From the NCBI GenBank assembly GCA_947085815.1, contig CAMTXU010000018.1:34286-98285 (forward strand): 64,000 nucleotides of DNA, given 5' to 3'. The stretch comes from Fen-1258 sp947085815. GTDB lineage: Bacteria > Bacteroidota > Ignavibacteria > Ignavibacteriales > Melioribacteraceae. Below are positions 1 through 8,858 of the stretch, in pieces (the first letter of the stretch is position 1; every line of letters begins with the position of its first letter). The notes beneath the pieces are model-generated. The model saw only the letters and a program-made list of their open reading frames with translations, searched no databases and was not told the origin of the DNA. Both the position numbers and the translations under genes were made by a program.

Positions 1-1283
1 TTTTCTTTTCCGTTCTCGTCAAGGAACATTACGCCGAGCGCTTCAGAATATTTTGTGCCGAGTTTGAAAATATGTCCAAGTTCAATAGCCTTGAATACTT
101 CCAATGTTGAACCGCAGCGGATACATTTCTCACCGCTTTCAGCCGTTCGCAAATCGAAATATTCGATCTTCGGCGCATCTCGTTTCAAATCAATTCCGCC
201 TATGTGATAATCATTCTTATTAGCGCCGCTATAAAGATTATTTCCATCTTTTAAAAGTGTATCGGCAATGGTTCTAAATTTAAAATCAATCGGACCGATC
301 GATCCCGCATCGGCTCCGGTAATTTCATTAAGCTCTTCAGAATGAGCGGGACGCACTGCGCCGCCTAATACAGATGTTAGTTTTGTTTCATTCACTTCAT
401 CATTGCCAAGCATCAGCACGAGAACCGGTTGTCCGTTGTGAATATAAATTCTCGACTTTGCTGTTTCATTCTCATTAATTTTTAAGAATGCGCAAAGATC
501 ATCAATTGATTTTACATTCGGTGTAGAAATCTCATAAACGGATTTACTCTCAGTATGGTGAATCGCCTCTTCTGCCACAGATTGAGCGACTTCCGCGTTA
601 GCGGCGTACCCGCACTTTTCGCAATAGGCGACTGTATCTTCACCTGCTGAACTCTTTACCATAAATTCTTCGGATTTGCTTCCGCCCATTGCGCCGCTTG
701 ATGCGCCCACAACAAAATATTTTAATCCGCATCTGTCAAAAATTGAGCGGTAAGCTTTATCATGAAGTGAATAACCAACATCCAATCCGGCGTTATCTTT
801 ATCGAGCGTATAAGCATCTTTCATTATAAATTGTCTTCCGCGGATTACACCACTGCGCGGACGCGGTTCATTTCTAAACTTGGTTTGTATCTGATACCAG
901 ATCTGAGGCATATCTTTATACGAAACTATCGAACCCTTTGCGTGGTAAGCCACAATCTCTTCATGAGTCGGTGCTAAAACATAATCACGGTTTTTTATTT
1001 GAAAGAGAATATCGCCGAATGCTTCAACCCGTCCGGTCTGTTCCCAAATTTCTTTCGGGTTTAGTCCCGGAAAATGAAACTCCTGTCCGCCAATGGCGTT
1101 CATCTCTTCGCGGATAATATCCATAATTTTTCTAAGTACTTTGTATCCGAGTGGCAGCCATGAATAAATTCCCGCCGATACTTGCCGTACCAAGCCTGCA
1201 CGCATCATTAAGATATGGCTTGGAATTACGGCTTCTGATGGAACTTCCTTTAATGTAGGAATAAACGATTTACTTACTCTCAT
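1..1283 (-). CDS. proS: Prolyl-tRNA synthetase, bacterial type (3' part missing)
   Basis: Charges tRNA-Pro with proline in the cytoplasm. My reverse-strand translation starts at the ATG at 1281-1283 (MRVSKSFIPTLKEVP) and stays open to the left edge, about 427 codons, so the C-terminal end, including the anticodon-binding domain, lies outside. Class II synthetase motif 2 is visible near residues 136-152 (RNEPRPRSGVIRGRQF). The YCEKCGYAAN segment near residue 205 and the stretch after it match the bacterial ProS class that carries an editing (YbaK-like) insertion; the second half of the catalytic core follows (CIRCG, ELGHIFKLGTKYSEALG). The upstream gap to 1448 separates it from a divergent hydrolase gene. 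Identity is secure; only completeness is limited by the window. Confidence 0.95.
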   Translation of the reverse strand, partial: MRVSKSFIPTLKEVPSEAVIPSHILMMRAGLVRQVSAGIYSWLPLGYKVLRKIMDIIREEMNAIGGQEFHFPGLNPKEIWEQTGRVEAFGDILFQIKNRDYVLAPTHEEIVAYHAKGSIVSYKDMPQIWYQIQTKFRNEPRPRSGVIRGRQFIMKDAYTLDKDNAGLDVGYSLHDKAYRSIFDRCGLKYFVVGASSGAMGGSKSEEFMVKSSAGEDTVAYCEKCGYAANAEVAQSVAEEAIHHTESKSVYEISTPNVKSIDDLCAFLKINENETAKSRIYIHNGQPVLVLMLGNDEVNETKLTSVLGGAVRPAHSEELNEITGADAGSIGPIDFKFRTIADTLLKDGNNLYSGANKNDYHIGGIDLKRDAPKIEYFDLRTAESGEKCIRCGSTLEVFKAIELGHIFKLGTKYSEALGVMFLDENGKE

Positions 1284-1314
1284 AATATATTCTTCATTAG
1301 TTAAACAATTAAAA

Positions 1315-1344
1315 ATCCCTTCCCTTAGAGAGGGGGAAAGGGAT
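1315..1344. repeat. Short hairpin repeat upstream of proS
   Basis: Imperfect hairpin with arms atccctt (1315-1321) and aagggat (1338-1344) and an inner ccc/ggg pairing. It has the same flavour as the ccctt/aaggg and ccccctta/ggggg palindromes at 11153-11171 and 11228-11244, so it is probably a dispersed intergenic repeat rather than a proS-specific regulator. Confidence 0.5.
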
Positions 1345-1447
1345 AAGCTGTTACAAAGATAAGAAATGAGGGAAGTAATTGAAAATAATGAAAACGGCAT
1401 GATAAAAATTTCAGACAAATCTTTTTCTCCTTATCTTTGAATCGAAA

Positions 1448-2308
1448 ATGAAAACTGAAAAGGAATTTCCAATGATTGATTTTGATCCGGTAACTCAAGA
1501 TGATAAATACGATCCAACTTATCAGTCGTCAATGATGCCGGCAATGTTTGAAAGTTTTGGCTGTAAGATTATGGGAACGATGTTTCTTGCTGCGGGAGAA
1601 GGTCCACATCCCGTAATAATACTATTGCATGGATTTCCGGGTAACGAGGCAAATTATGATTTGGCTCAAGTTTTTAGAAGACAAGGATTTAATGTTTTTG
1701 TCTTTCATTACCGAGGAAGCTGGGGGAGCGAGGGAAATTATTTTTGGAAGTACTTGGTTGAGGATGTTTCTTCAGCAATAAGCTTTGTTAAGAGCCATTA
1801 TGCGCAGAATAAATTCCGTCTTGATCCAGAAAAAATAATTTTAATAGGACATAGCATGGGTGGTTTTGCAGCATTGTTTAATGCAATAAAAAATGATAAA
1901 ATCAATTTTGCGGTTTCGATCGCGGGATTCAATGCAGGAAAGTTTGGTGAACTGATTGAATCGAGTGAGATGATTTATAATTACAGTAGATTACATATGC
2001 AGCCGGCAATGGATTTTGTGAAATGCTCATCCGCTGATATTCTTCTTAATGAATTAATTACAAACAAGAAGGATTGGAATCTTATTAACTACCTTGATAA
2101 ACTAGTAGGGAAGAATTTATTAATTATCGGGGCAAAGTTCGACACAACGGCACCCTTGGATATTCACCACAGACCGCTTGTCGCAGCTTTAAAGCAGGCG
2201 GAATCAAAAAACGTAAAAGAAATTATTATTGAAACGGAGCATTCATTCTCAGATAAGCGAATTGCTCTCGCGAGAATAATTTCAGATTGGTTAAAGGAAA
2301 TAAAATGA
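1448..2308 (+). CDS. Alpha/beta hydrolase (serine hydrolase)
   Basis: Predicted cytoplasmic alpha/beta-fold hydrolase of 286 residues without a signal peptide. The strand-loop motif HGFPG at 61-65 (oxyanion region), the nucleophile elbow GHSMGG at 134-139 (Ser136), a candidate acid in GAKFDTTAPLD near 230 and a candidate catalytic histidine in IETEHSFSD near 264 make a complete triad. The fold resembles the dipeptidyl-peptidase/BAAT-like esterase group; the substrate cannot be read from sequence. It ends 9 bases before the decarboxylase gene on the same strand, so the two are probably co-transcribed. The ATG at 1448 is the only good start in the frame. Confidence 0.8.
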   Translation: MKTEKEFPMIDFDPVTQDDKYDPTYQSSMMPAMFESFGCKIMGTMFLAAGEGPHPVIILLHGFPGNEANYDLAQVFRRQGFNVFVFHYRGSWGSEGNYFWKYLVEDVSSAISFVKSHYAQNKFRLDPEKIILIGHSMGGFAALFNAIKNDKINFAVSIAGFNAGKFGELIESSEMIYNYSRLHMQPAMDFVKCSSADILLNELITNKKDWNLINYLDKLVGKNLLIIGAKFDTTAPLDIHHRPLVAALKQAESKNVKEIIIETEHSFSDKRIALARIISDWLKEIK

Positions 2309-2317
2309 AAAAAAAAG

Positions 2318-3787
2318 ATGAGCAAAATCATGAATAAGAACATGAGCAAGAGTTATGGTGATATGCCGACGGATGAATTTAAAAAGTATGGTTACGAGCT
2401 GATCGATTGGACGGCAAATTACTTAGAAAATGTTGGCTCATTTCCGGTGTTGCCTAATATTAAACCGGGAGATATTAAAACTCAATTACCAACAAGTGCG
2501 CCTTCCAATGCCCAATCAATGGATCAGATAATTGCCGACATTGATAAAATAATTTTGCCGGGTACAACTCACTGGCAGCATCCAAACTTTATGGCATATT
2601 TTAATTCTACGGCAAGCGGACCCGGTATACTTGCTGAACTATTGAGTGCTGCATTCAATGTGAATGCGATGGTCTGGAAATCAGCACCGGCGTCAACAGA
2701 GTTGGAAGAGACAGTTTTGATTTGGTTTAAAAAGCTAATGAATCTGCCGGAAGAATTCCGCGGAATAATTTATGATACCGCTTCAGTAAGTTCGATGCAC
2801 GCAATTGCGGCAGCACGTGAGTTTGTCGGTTATGATATTCGGAAAAAAGGTATGAGCGGCGCTCCGAAATTAAGATTGTACTGCTCAGAACATGCGCATT
2901 CATCAATTGATAAAGGCGCATTAACTCTTGGAATTGGTTTGGAGGGAATTCGAAAAATTTCCGTTGATTCAGAGTTTAGAATGATTCCGGCGGAACTTGA
3001 GAAAGTGTTAAGGGAAGACCGTGCAAATGGTTTAGTACCGTTTTGTGTTGTCGCAACGATTGGAACTACATCTACAACAAGTGTTGATCCGGTTGATGAG
3101 ATTGCGAACATTTGTGAGCGTGAAAAAATTTGGCTCCATGTAGATGGCGCTCATGCCGGTGTAACCGCAATGTTACCCGAATTAGCTAATCATTTCAAAG
3201 GACTTGAACGCGCAGATTCGTTCGTTGTAAATCCGCACAAATGGTTATTCATTCCGGTAGATTTGAGCATTCTGTTTACACGCAAATCAGAAATTATCAA
3301 ACAAGCTTTTTCACTCATCGCGGAGTATTTGAAAACATCCGAAGATTCACATGTTGAGAATTATATGGATTATGGAATTCAGCTTGGCAGAAGATTCCGC
3401 TCATTAAAACTCTGGTTTGTTCTCCGCTATTTTGGTGTAGAAGGATTGCAAGCGAGATTACGCGAACACGTTCGTCTTGGCCAACTTTTTGCCAAATGGA
3501 TTGATAATAATTCATCCTTTGAGAAACTTGCGCCAACGCCTTTCAGTACAATCTGCTTCCGCGCTAAACCGAAAGGGTGGAGTGATGAAAATAAAATTAA
3601 TGAATTGAATGAGATGCTTATTAACACAATCAATTCAACCGGAAAAGTATTTCTTACACATACAAAATTAAACGGCAAGTTTACAATCCGCTTAGTAATC
3701 TCCGGATTAAGAACCGAGGAGAAAGATGTTGAACTTGCATGGATCGTAATTCAAGAATCGCTGAAATTAATTCTAAACGAAGGTTAA
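2318..3787 (+). CDS. PLP-dependent group II (aromatic-L-amino-acid type) decarboxylase
   Basis: Removes the carboxyl group of an amino acid using pyridoxal phosphate, giving an amine. The PLP lysine is K308 in VNPHKWLF, preceded by the DGAHAG segment that holds the cofactor. The N-terminal part (KYGYELIDWTANYLE, HPNFMAYFN) and overall length (about 480 residues) match the aromatic amino acid decarboxylase/tyrosine decarboxylase family rather than glutamate decarboxylase. The substrate (Tyr, Trp, DOPA or Phe) is not decided. Start is uncertain: ATGs at 2318, 2330, 2342 and 2363 are in frame, no strong ribosome-binding site favours one, and the 2318-2352 stretch contains a gagcaag-type repeat also found just downstream of the gene, so the conserved protein may begin at 2363. 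Confidence 0.85.
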   Translation: MSKIMNKNMSKSYGDMPTDEFKKYGYELIDWTANYLENVGSFPVLPNIKPGDIKTQLPTSAPSNAQSMDQIIADIDKIILPGTTHWQHPNFMAYFNSTASGPGILAELLSAAFNVNAMVWKSAPASTELEETVLIWFKKLMNLPEEFRGIIYDTASVSSMHAIAAAREFVGYDIRKKGMSGAPKLRLYCSEHAHSSIDKGALTLGIGLEGIRKISVDSEFRMIPAELEKVLREDRANGLVPFCVVATIGTTSTTSVDPVDEIANICEREKIWLHVDGAHAGVTAMLPELANHFKGLERADSFVVNPHKWLFIPVDLSILFTRKSEIIKQAFSLIAEYLKTSEDSHVENYMDYGIQLGRRFRSLKLWFVLRYFGVEGLQARLREHVRLGQLFAKWIDNNSSFEKLAPTPFSTICFRAKPKGWSDENKINELNEMLINTINSTGKVFLTHTKLNGKFTIRLVISGLRTEEKDVELAWIVIQESLKLILNEG

Positions 3788-3836
3788 AAGATGGATCGAA
3801 TATTTCAATCTGCTTCTAATTGCGATCTTGATCGAG

Positions 3837-3888
3837 TTCATGCTCTTGCTCAAAAGAATTAGATCAAGACCATGAGCAAGAGCATGAA
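3837..3888. repeat. 16-bp perfect inverted repeat between convergent genes
   Basis: Arms ttcatgctcttgctca (3837-3852) and tgagcaagagcatgaa (3873-3888) are exact reverse complements around a 20-base loop. It lies between the convergent decarboxylase and cysK ends, so as RNA it could terminate either transcript, though it has no T-run. The 12-mer catgagcaagag of the right arm recurs at 2341-2352 in the start region of the decarboxylase, so it also belongs to a repeat family. Confidence 0.75.
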
Positions 3889-3898
3889 AGGAAAACAA

Positions 3899-4810
3899 TC
3901 AATACAATCCTTCAACCGATAAATATCTTTCGCCGCTATCATAATTAAATGTGAAAAATCTCTTCCCATCACCAACCTCGCTAATTTTTTTAGAAACTGC
4001 TGCCAGCGATGCGCCGGTAGAAATTCCAACAAACAACGCTTCCTCTTTTGAAGCACGTTGAGCAAAATCATATGCCTCCTCTTTGGTGATGGTTATAACT
4101 CCATCTAATAAGGAAGTATTAAGATTTTTAGGAATGAATCCGGCGCCAATACCTTGCAGTGGATGAGGAGCGGGTTGTCCTCCTGATATAACCGGTGAAG
4201 CGGCGGGTTCTACCGCGAATACTTTGAGATGAGGAAATCTTTCTTTTAGAACCATTGAAACACCGCTTATGTGTCCACCGGTTCCAACACCCGTTATCAA
4301 GTAATCAAATCCTTCGGGGAAATCATTCAGAATTTCCTGTGCAGTCGTTCGGATGTGAACCTCAACGTTTGCCGCATTCTCAAATTGTTGTGGAATCCAC
4401 ACGTTAGAATTATTAGCCGCGATCTCATTGGCTTTTGCGATAGCACCCTTCATTCCAAGTTCGCGCGGAGTTAATTCTAATTTGGCACCGTAAGCCAACA
4501 TTATTTTCCGCCGTTCAATAGACATCGATTCGGGCATCACCAAGATCAGTTCATATTTCTTAACTGCGGCAACCATAGCCAATCCTATTCCGGTGTTACC
4601 TGAGGTAGGTTCAACAATGATACTATTCGATTTAAGAATTCCTTTCTTCTCAGCATCTTCAATCATAGAGAGAGCTATTCTATCTTTAATACTTCCGCCG
4701 GGATTTGCTTTTTCAAGTTTAATCCAGACTTCGTTTTTGTTTCCGAAAAGATTATTAATTCTTATATGAGGTGTATCTCCAATTGTAGCGAGTATATTTT
4801 GTACTTTCAT
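3899..4810 (-). CDS. cysK: Cysteine synthase (O-acetylserine sulfhydrylase)
   Basis: Makes L-cysteine from O-acetylserine and sulfide with PLP in the cytoplasm. The PLP lysine is K42 in GGSIKDR, the substrate loop PTSGNTG spans 68-74, and the phosphate-binding GVGTGGHISG loop and the C-terminal GISTGAS segment are present. At 303 residues it has the usual CysK length. The gene lies 11 bases downstream of a serine acetyltransferase on the same strand, so the two steps of cysteine synthesis form one operon and the products may associate as the classical cysteine synthase complex. Cystathionine beta-synthase-like variants exist, but the pairing with cysE supports CysK. Confidence 0.93.
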   Translation of the reverse strand: MKVQNILATIGDTPHIRINNLFGNKNEVWIKLEKANPGGSIKDRIALSMIEDAEKKGILKSNSIIVEPTSGNTGIGLAMVAAVKKYELILVMPESMSIERRKIMLAYGAKLELTPRELGMKGAIAKANEIAANNSNVWIPQQFENAANVEVHIRTTAQEILNDFPEGFDYLITGVGTGGHISGVSMVLKERFPHLKVFAVEPAASPVISGGQPAPHPLQGIGAGFIPKNLNTSLLDGVITITKEEAYDFAQRASKEEALFVGISTGASLAAVSKKISEVGDGKRFFTFNYDSGERYLSVEGLY

Positions 4811-4821
4811 AAAGGTTCTCC

Positions 4822-5685
4822 TTAAATAATAAAATCAATTGTTTCTTCGAATGCTTGATTGCTCTTCACGCGGACTTCGCTTTTATTATAAACTATTGAG
4901 TTCACCGGAATACTTTGTGTAATCCATGCGTTACCGCCGATTACGCTATTCTTGCCGATTATCGTATTCCCACCAAGAATAACTGCCTGGGAATAGATAA
5001 CAACTTCATCTTCTATGGTTGGATGCCGTTTAGTTTGAGCGAGTGTTTTATCAACGCTCAACGCACCGAGAGTTACCCCTTGATACAGTTTTACATTTTT
5101 ACCGATGACGGTTGTCTCGCCGATTACTATTCCGGTGCCGTGATCAATAAAAAACGGCGAGCCGATTTTTGCGCCGGGATGAATATCTATTCCGGTTAAC
5201 TCGTGTGCATATTCCGCTAGTATTCGAGGAAGTATTGGTAGTTTCAATAAATATAATTCATGAGCAATCCTGTAAATGGTAATAGCCATGAATCCCGGAT
5301 ATGCAATTATTACCTCATCCACACTTTCTGCCGCGGGATCTCCTTTATAGATCGCCTCGGCATCAGCCCAGAGCATTTTGTAAATATCAAAAATGCGTTT
5401 TGTGAATTCGCGCGCGGTTGTTGTTGCATCTTCTTTATAGATCGAGTTTAACTCTTTGATTACGCTGATCAGATTCCTCTCCATTAGCTGCAGTTTAGCG
5501 AGTATATCTTCTTGAGAATAATATACTTTGTTCGAGAAATGCGGGAAAAGAAAGTCTATTAAATCTTTCAGGTATTCTATCGCTTCTGTTTTTAATGATG
5601 CTGTACATGAATTTGTCTGCCGCTTGGCTAAAAGAGATTCGGCAAATTCCGAATACGAAGTATTTGTACCTGTAATAGTTTTCAT
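4822..5685 (-). CDS. cysE: Serine O-acetyltransferase
   Basis: Transfers acetyl from acetyl-CoA to L-serine, giving O-acetylserine for the adjacent cysK. The 287-residue protein has a helical N-terminal half (to about 155) and a C-terminal left-handed beta-helix of hexapeptide repeats (about 165-275): DIHPGAKIGSPFFIDHGTG followed by IVIGETTVIGKN. The HGTG histidine is the expected catalytic base. The N-terminal region is longer than in E. coli CysE and resembles the EpsC/large SAT form found in many Bacteroidota-related bacteria. It is the first gene of a two-gene operon; the promoter should lie in 5686-5800, where I see no recognisable riboswitch. Confidence 0.92.
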   Translation of the reverse strand: MKTITGTNTSYSEFAESLLAKRQTNSCTASLKTEAIEYLKDLIDFLFPHFSNKVYYSQEDILAKLQLMERNLISVIKELNSIYKEDATTTAREFTKRIFDIYKMLWADAEAIYKGDPAAESVDEVIIAYPGFMAITIYRIAHELYLLKLPILPRILAEYAHELTGIDIHPGAKIGSPFFIDHGTGIVIGETTVIGKNVKLYQGVTLGALSVDKTLAQTKRHPTIEDEVVIYSQAVILGGNTIIGKNSVIGGNAWITQSIPVNSIVYNKSEVRVKSNQAFEETIDFII

Positions 5686-5994
5686 AATGGTTCTTTATGA
5701 TTGTTTAAAATGTGTTATAATTGAACAGCTAAAAGGAGATTAACAACAACAGGAAAGGGTCGAAGTAAAAAAGATCGTGGATGTGTATGCTACGTTATCA
5801 ATGGTAACAGAAGCAGATGAAATATTATTAAATGGATGTATCATTCTCTATTAATACTTTCTTACAAATTTTCTCGGATGTAATTACTATAACAAATATA
5901 TGAAAATAAAGTTCAATATGCTAAGAAGGAAAACTAAAGCGGCTGTGATGCCGCTTTTATCAGCGAAACAAAAACTATCTCCTCGGCAGATTAA
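5686..5994. other. Non-coding gap between cysE and the TM2 gene
   Basis: 309 bases with no supportable gene. It must hold the cysE promoter on the minus strand; I recognise no consensus element. Its left end (as read on the plus strand, 5936-5957) holds a terminator-like hairpin serving the TM2-domain gene. Confidence 0.5.
5936..5957 (-). terminator. Terminator-like hairpin after the TM2/DUF2752 pair
   Basis: Arms aaagcggc (5936-5943) and gccgcttt (5950-5957) pair perfectly over a 6-base loop. Read on the minus strand it lies about 38 bases after the TM2 stop codon and is followed by a T-rich tract (agttttcctt), consistent with intrinsic termination. Confidence 0.65.
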
Positions 5995-6345
5995 TTACGA
6001 GTTTTTAAACATCATTAAAATCTGCGCAGCCTGCTTCTGGTTATAATCAAAAGCAATATTTTTGTAGTTTACCAGATCAATGATTGTTCCGATCAAACAA
6101 ATACCGCCGGTGAGAAGATAAAGAATTCCCAATCCAATTTGATCGGTCAGAAATCTTTGAATGCCTGCTATTCCCAAAAACCCGACAAGTGTAACTAAGA
6201 GAATAGTCTGCGGATCTTTCCTTCTCGAACGGTAAATGTTAGCAAACTGCTGGGCTTGTTTGTCCTCCATATTCTTGATAAGACCCGAAATGTAATATTG
6301 CTCCTCGCCCATGATTTCAGGAAGAATTTCGTAAACGTTAGCCAT
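5995..6345 (-). CDS. TM2-domain membrane protein
   Basis: Small inner-membrane protein of 116 residues. The TM2 domain occupies about residues 44-100: RKDPQTILLVTLVGFLGIAG, then a short basic/polar turn and a second hydrophobic segment (GLGILYLLTGGICLIGTIID). The N-terminal 40 residues (MANVYEILPEIMGEEQYYI) are soluble and often accompany this domain in Bacteroidota-like bacteria. It overlaps the upstream DUF2752 gene by 8 bases, indicating translational coupling. The function of TM2 proteins of this type is not established. Confidence 0.8.
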   Translation of the reverse strand: MANVYEILPEIMGEEQYYISGLIKNMEDKQAQQFANIYRSRRKDPQTILLVTLVGFLGIAGIQRFLTDQIGLGILYLLTGGICLIGTIIDLVNYKNIAFDYNQKQAAQILMMFKNS

Positions 6346-6673
6346 AAATAACCTCTTTTGTTTTGTGATAGTTGTTAACGGTTTTGATGCAAAGTTCTAT
6401 GACGCGTATAGTGATGAACAGAAATGCAATAATGCCGAGGGGATGCGTTTTAAGCGAATGATGAAAATCTCCGTGATAGAAAAATGATATTGAACGCCCC
6501 AGCCCGCATCCGGGACAGAAAGTTATTCCCAAATTGTGAAAAGGGCAGAGAGTGAATTGCTGGGCTTCGTATGGATTAATCAGCATTAAATAAGTTAATC
6601 CGGCAAGCCAAATAACCGCTTCCCATTCAACTATTTTTAGAATTGATTTAATCTTCTGTAATCGAGTGATCAT
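6338..6673 (-). CDS. DUF2752 membrane protein
   Basis: Predicted membrane protein of 111 residues from the ATG at 6671-6673; a GTG at 6697 would add eight residues, and neither start has a clear ribosome-binding site. The signature CPFHNLGITFCPGCGLGRS carries the paired cysteines typical of DUF2752, which is followed by a hydrophobic helix (PLGIIAFLFITIRVIEL). Frequent pairing of DUF2752 with TM2 proteins, and the 8-base overlap here, suggest that the products act together in the membrane. No biochemical role is known to me. Confidence 0.78.
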   Translation of the reverse strand: MITRLQKIKSILKIVEWEAVIWLAGLTYLMLINPYEAQQFTLCPFHNLGITFCPGCGLGRSISFFYHGDFHHSLKTHPLGIIAFLFITIRVIELCIKTVNNYHKTKEVIYG

Positions 6674-6767
6674 AATTAATTTACATTTATAATACACGAA
6701 ATAAGTTCATGAATCAAGCTTCTAATCATTAGTCGTTTCAAAAAGAGATAGGTTTTGGGCTGAAGGA

Positions 6768-7493
6768 TTATTTTTTTGTGGCTACGACAAAGATATGTTT
6801 TGAACCTTTTACACCAAACAAAGAAGAGATTTTCATAAGAGACCGGGCTACAAATTTGTTTTCAATCAATTTCCGGGCAATAAGATTCTTTTCAACTGCT
6901 TTTAACCAGGAATTAAATTGATAACAAAGCCGATCATTAAAGAGATGCGTTGATACTACTTCTAATCCGCTTGCCTTTATTATTGCGAGATATTCATCAA
7001 AATATTTTTGATTTCCATAATCGCAGAGTATCACAAAACCGCCTTTCATCAACACACGGTTTGTTTCTTTCAAAGCTTGTATTCGATTCTCTTTGTTGAT
7101 AAACCATTCAAAAATTCCGTCACACAAAAGCACTAAATCGAATGAGTTGTCTGAGAATGTGAGTGAAGTTATATTTTCTTTTTCAAAAAAATATTTGCAG
7201 CAAACGTAAGTTTTATTTTTTGCTTCATCAAAAGATTTTTTTGCAAACGCCAAAGCCGTTTCGGATACATCTATACCGTAAATTTCCTTTGAGATGCCCT
7301 TAAATAGTGAAGTCAATCGACCTTTGCTGCATCCGACATCAAGAATCTTGCAATAACTATTTTTTAAAGTGAGAGCTATGTCTAATGTAAAGTTATGACG
7401 AAGCACTTCCACAGCTTTTTTGCTGTACTCCCATGGCTCGGATTCGCTTCTGTATTTCTGTTCGTAGAATTCTTCCGATTTTTCTTTCTTCAT
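6768..7493 (-). CDS. Class I SAM-dependent methyltransferase
   Basis: 241-residue soluble enzyme with a Rossmann-type S-adenosylmethionine site: motif I ILDVGCSKGRLT near 68-79, an acidic residue closing strand 2 (IYGIDVSE), and motif IV/post-I region FDLVLLCDGIFEW. The N-terminal segment KYRSESEPWEYSKKAVE resembles NodS-like/thiopurine-type methyltransferases that start with a K-Y-x-x-x-x-x-PW motif. The substrate is not predictable. It stands alone, separated by about 210 bases from fba upstream and about 95 from the DUF2752 gene downstream. Confidence 0.78.
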   Translation of the reverse strand: MKKEKSEEFYEQKYRSESEPWEYSKKAVEVLRHNFTLDIALTLKNSYCKILDVGCSKGRLTSLFKGISKEIYGIDVSETALAFAKKSFDEAKNKTYVCCKYFFEKENITSLTFSDNSFDLVLLCDGIFEWFINKENRIQALKETNRVLMKGGFVILCDYGNQKYFDEYLAIIKASGLEVVSTHLFNDRLCYQFNSWLKAVEKNLIARKLIENKFVARSLMKISSLFGVKGSKHIFVVATKK

Positions 7494-7706
7494 ATTAAGA
7501 CGTTCCGAAGAGTATGTAAAGGAGTCTCATCTGTTCCGGGACTCCTTAAAACTAGATTCGATTACTAAAGGGGACTTCTAAAAACAACAAAAATGATCAG
7601 CGGAAATCAACTTTATCTGCGTTTTTCAGCGTTCTATTAGATAAAAAAATAGTTTTGCCATAGGCATTACCATGTTATTAGAAGCCTCCTAAATATGATA
7701 GTTGAG

Positions 7707-8699
7707 TTACGATTTATCTGCGCTGCCAAGAACATTTACAATTTTATGTTTGTACAAAACTTTAAGCGCGTCGCGTGCCGGACCAAGATATTTTCGCGGA
7801 TCAAATTCAGCGGGACTATCGCTAAATGTTTTACGTATAGCTGCTGTCATTGCTAAACGTCCGTCTGAATCGATGTTCACTTTACACACTGCAGATGCCG
7901 CAGCACGGCGTAACTGTTCTTCAGGAATTCCAACGGCGTCTTTAAGTTTGCCGCCGTTGCTGTTTATTAATTGTACAAGCTCAGCCGGAACTGAAGAAGC
8001 GCCATGCAAAACAATTGGGAAGCCGGGAATTCTTCTTTCACACTCTTCAAGAATATCAAAACGGAGCGGGGGTGGAACGAGAATTCCATCTGCATTACGT
8101 GTGCATTGAGCCGGGGTAAATTTGTTCGCACCATGCGATGTTCCGATAGAAATCGCTAGAGAGTCAACGCCGGTCTTCTTAACAAAGTCTTCTACTTCTT
8201 CAGGTTTTGTGTAGTGAGTAACCTCGCTCGATACTTCATCTTCAATGCCTGCCAACACTCCCAACTCACCTTCAACGGTTACGTCATATTTATGAGCGTA
8301 CTCAACAACTTGAGCGGTGAGTTCAACGTTTTTTTCATACGGATGATGTGAACCGTCAATCATTACTGAGGAGAATCCGGATTCAACACATGATTTACAA
8401 AGCTCGAATGTGTCACCATGATCGAGATGAAGAACTATCGGAATATCAAAACCTAACTCATGAGCGTAATCTACCGCTCCTTTGGCTAAATGTTTTAGGA
8501 GAGTTTGATTTGCATATTTACGCGCGCCGCTTGACACTTGCAATATAACAGGCGACTTTGTCTCAACACATGCGCCTATAATAGCCTGCAATTGTTCGAG
8601 GTTGTTAAAATTAAAAGCCGGAATTGCATAACCGCCCTTCACCGCTTTTTGAAATAATTCTTTGGAGTTCACTAATCCTAATTCTTTGTATGAAGTCAT
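7707..8699 (-). CDS. fba: Class II fructose-bisphosphate aldolase
   Basis: Zinc-dependent aldolase joining or splitting fructose-1,6-bisphosphate in glycolysis and gluconeogenesis. Metal and catalytic motifs are complete: HLDHGDT at 91-97 (catalytic Asp and zinc His), MIDGSHHPY near 113-121, VEGELGVLAG near 141-150, GTSHGANKF near 187 and LHGASS near 232. The 330-residue length and the loop set match the class IIB aldolases of thermophile/Bacteroidota type. A monocistronic gene by spacing: 159 bases to the next upstream gene, about 210 downstream. Confidence 0.95.
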   Translation of the reverse strand: MTSYKELGLVNSKELFQKAVKGGYAIPAFNFNNLEQLQAIIGACVETKSPVILQVSSGARKYANQTLLKHLAKGAVDYAHELGFDIPIVLHLDHGDTFELCKSCVESGFSSVMIDGSHHPYEKNVELTAQVVEYAHKYDVTVEGELGVLAGIEDEVSSEVTHYTKPEEVEDFVKKTGVDSLAISIGTSHGANKFTPAQCTRNADGILVPPPLRFDILEECERRIPGFPIVLHGASSVPAELVQLINSNGGKLKDAVGIPEEQLRRAAASAVCKVNIDSDGRLAMTAAIRKTFSDSPAEFDPRKYLGPARDALKVLYKHKIVNVLGSADKS

Positions 8700-8858
8700 G
8701 TTTCACCTTTCTTGTAAATGAAATTTATTCTGATCACATTATTAATTGAAATAATCTATCACACCGATATGAAATCGGTAAAAATATTTTGATTCTGCAT
8801 ATGTTTTTTTTCTAATGGAAATATACAAATTTATTGAAGAAGCCGTAAAGAGGTGCCT

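Noticed and set aside
7519..7547. aaggagtc/gactcctt hairpin as terminator of fba
   Set aside because: It lies about 160 bases beyond the fba stop and lacks a T-run on the minus strand, so no firm call is made.
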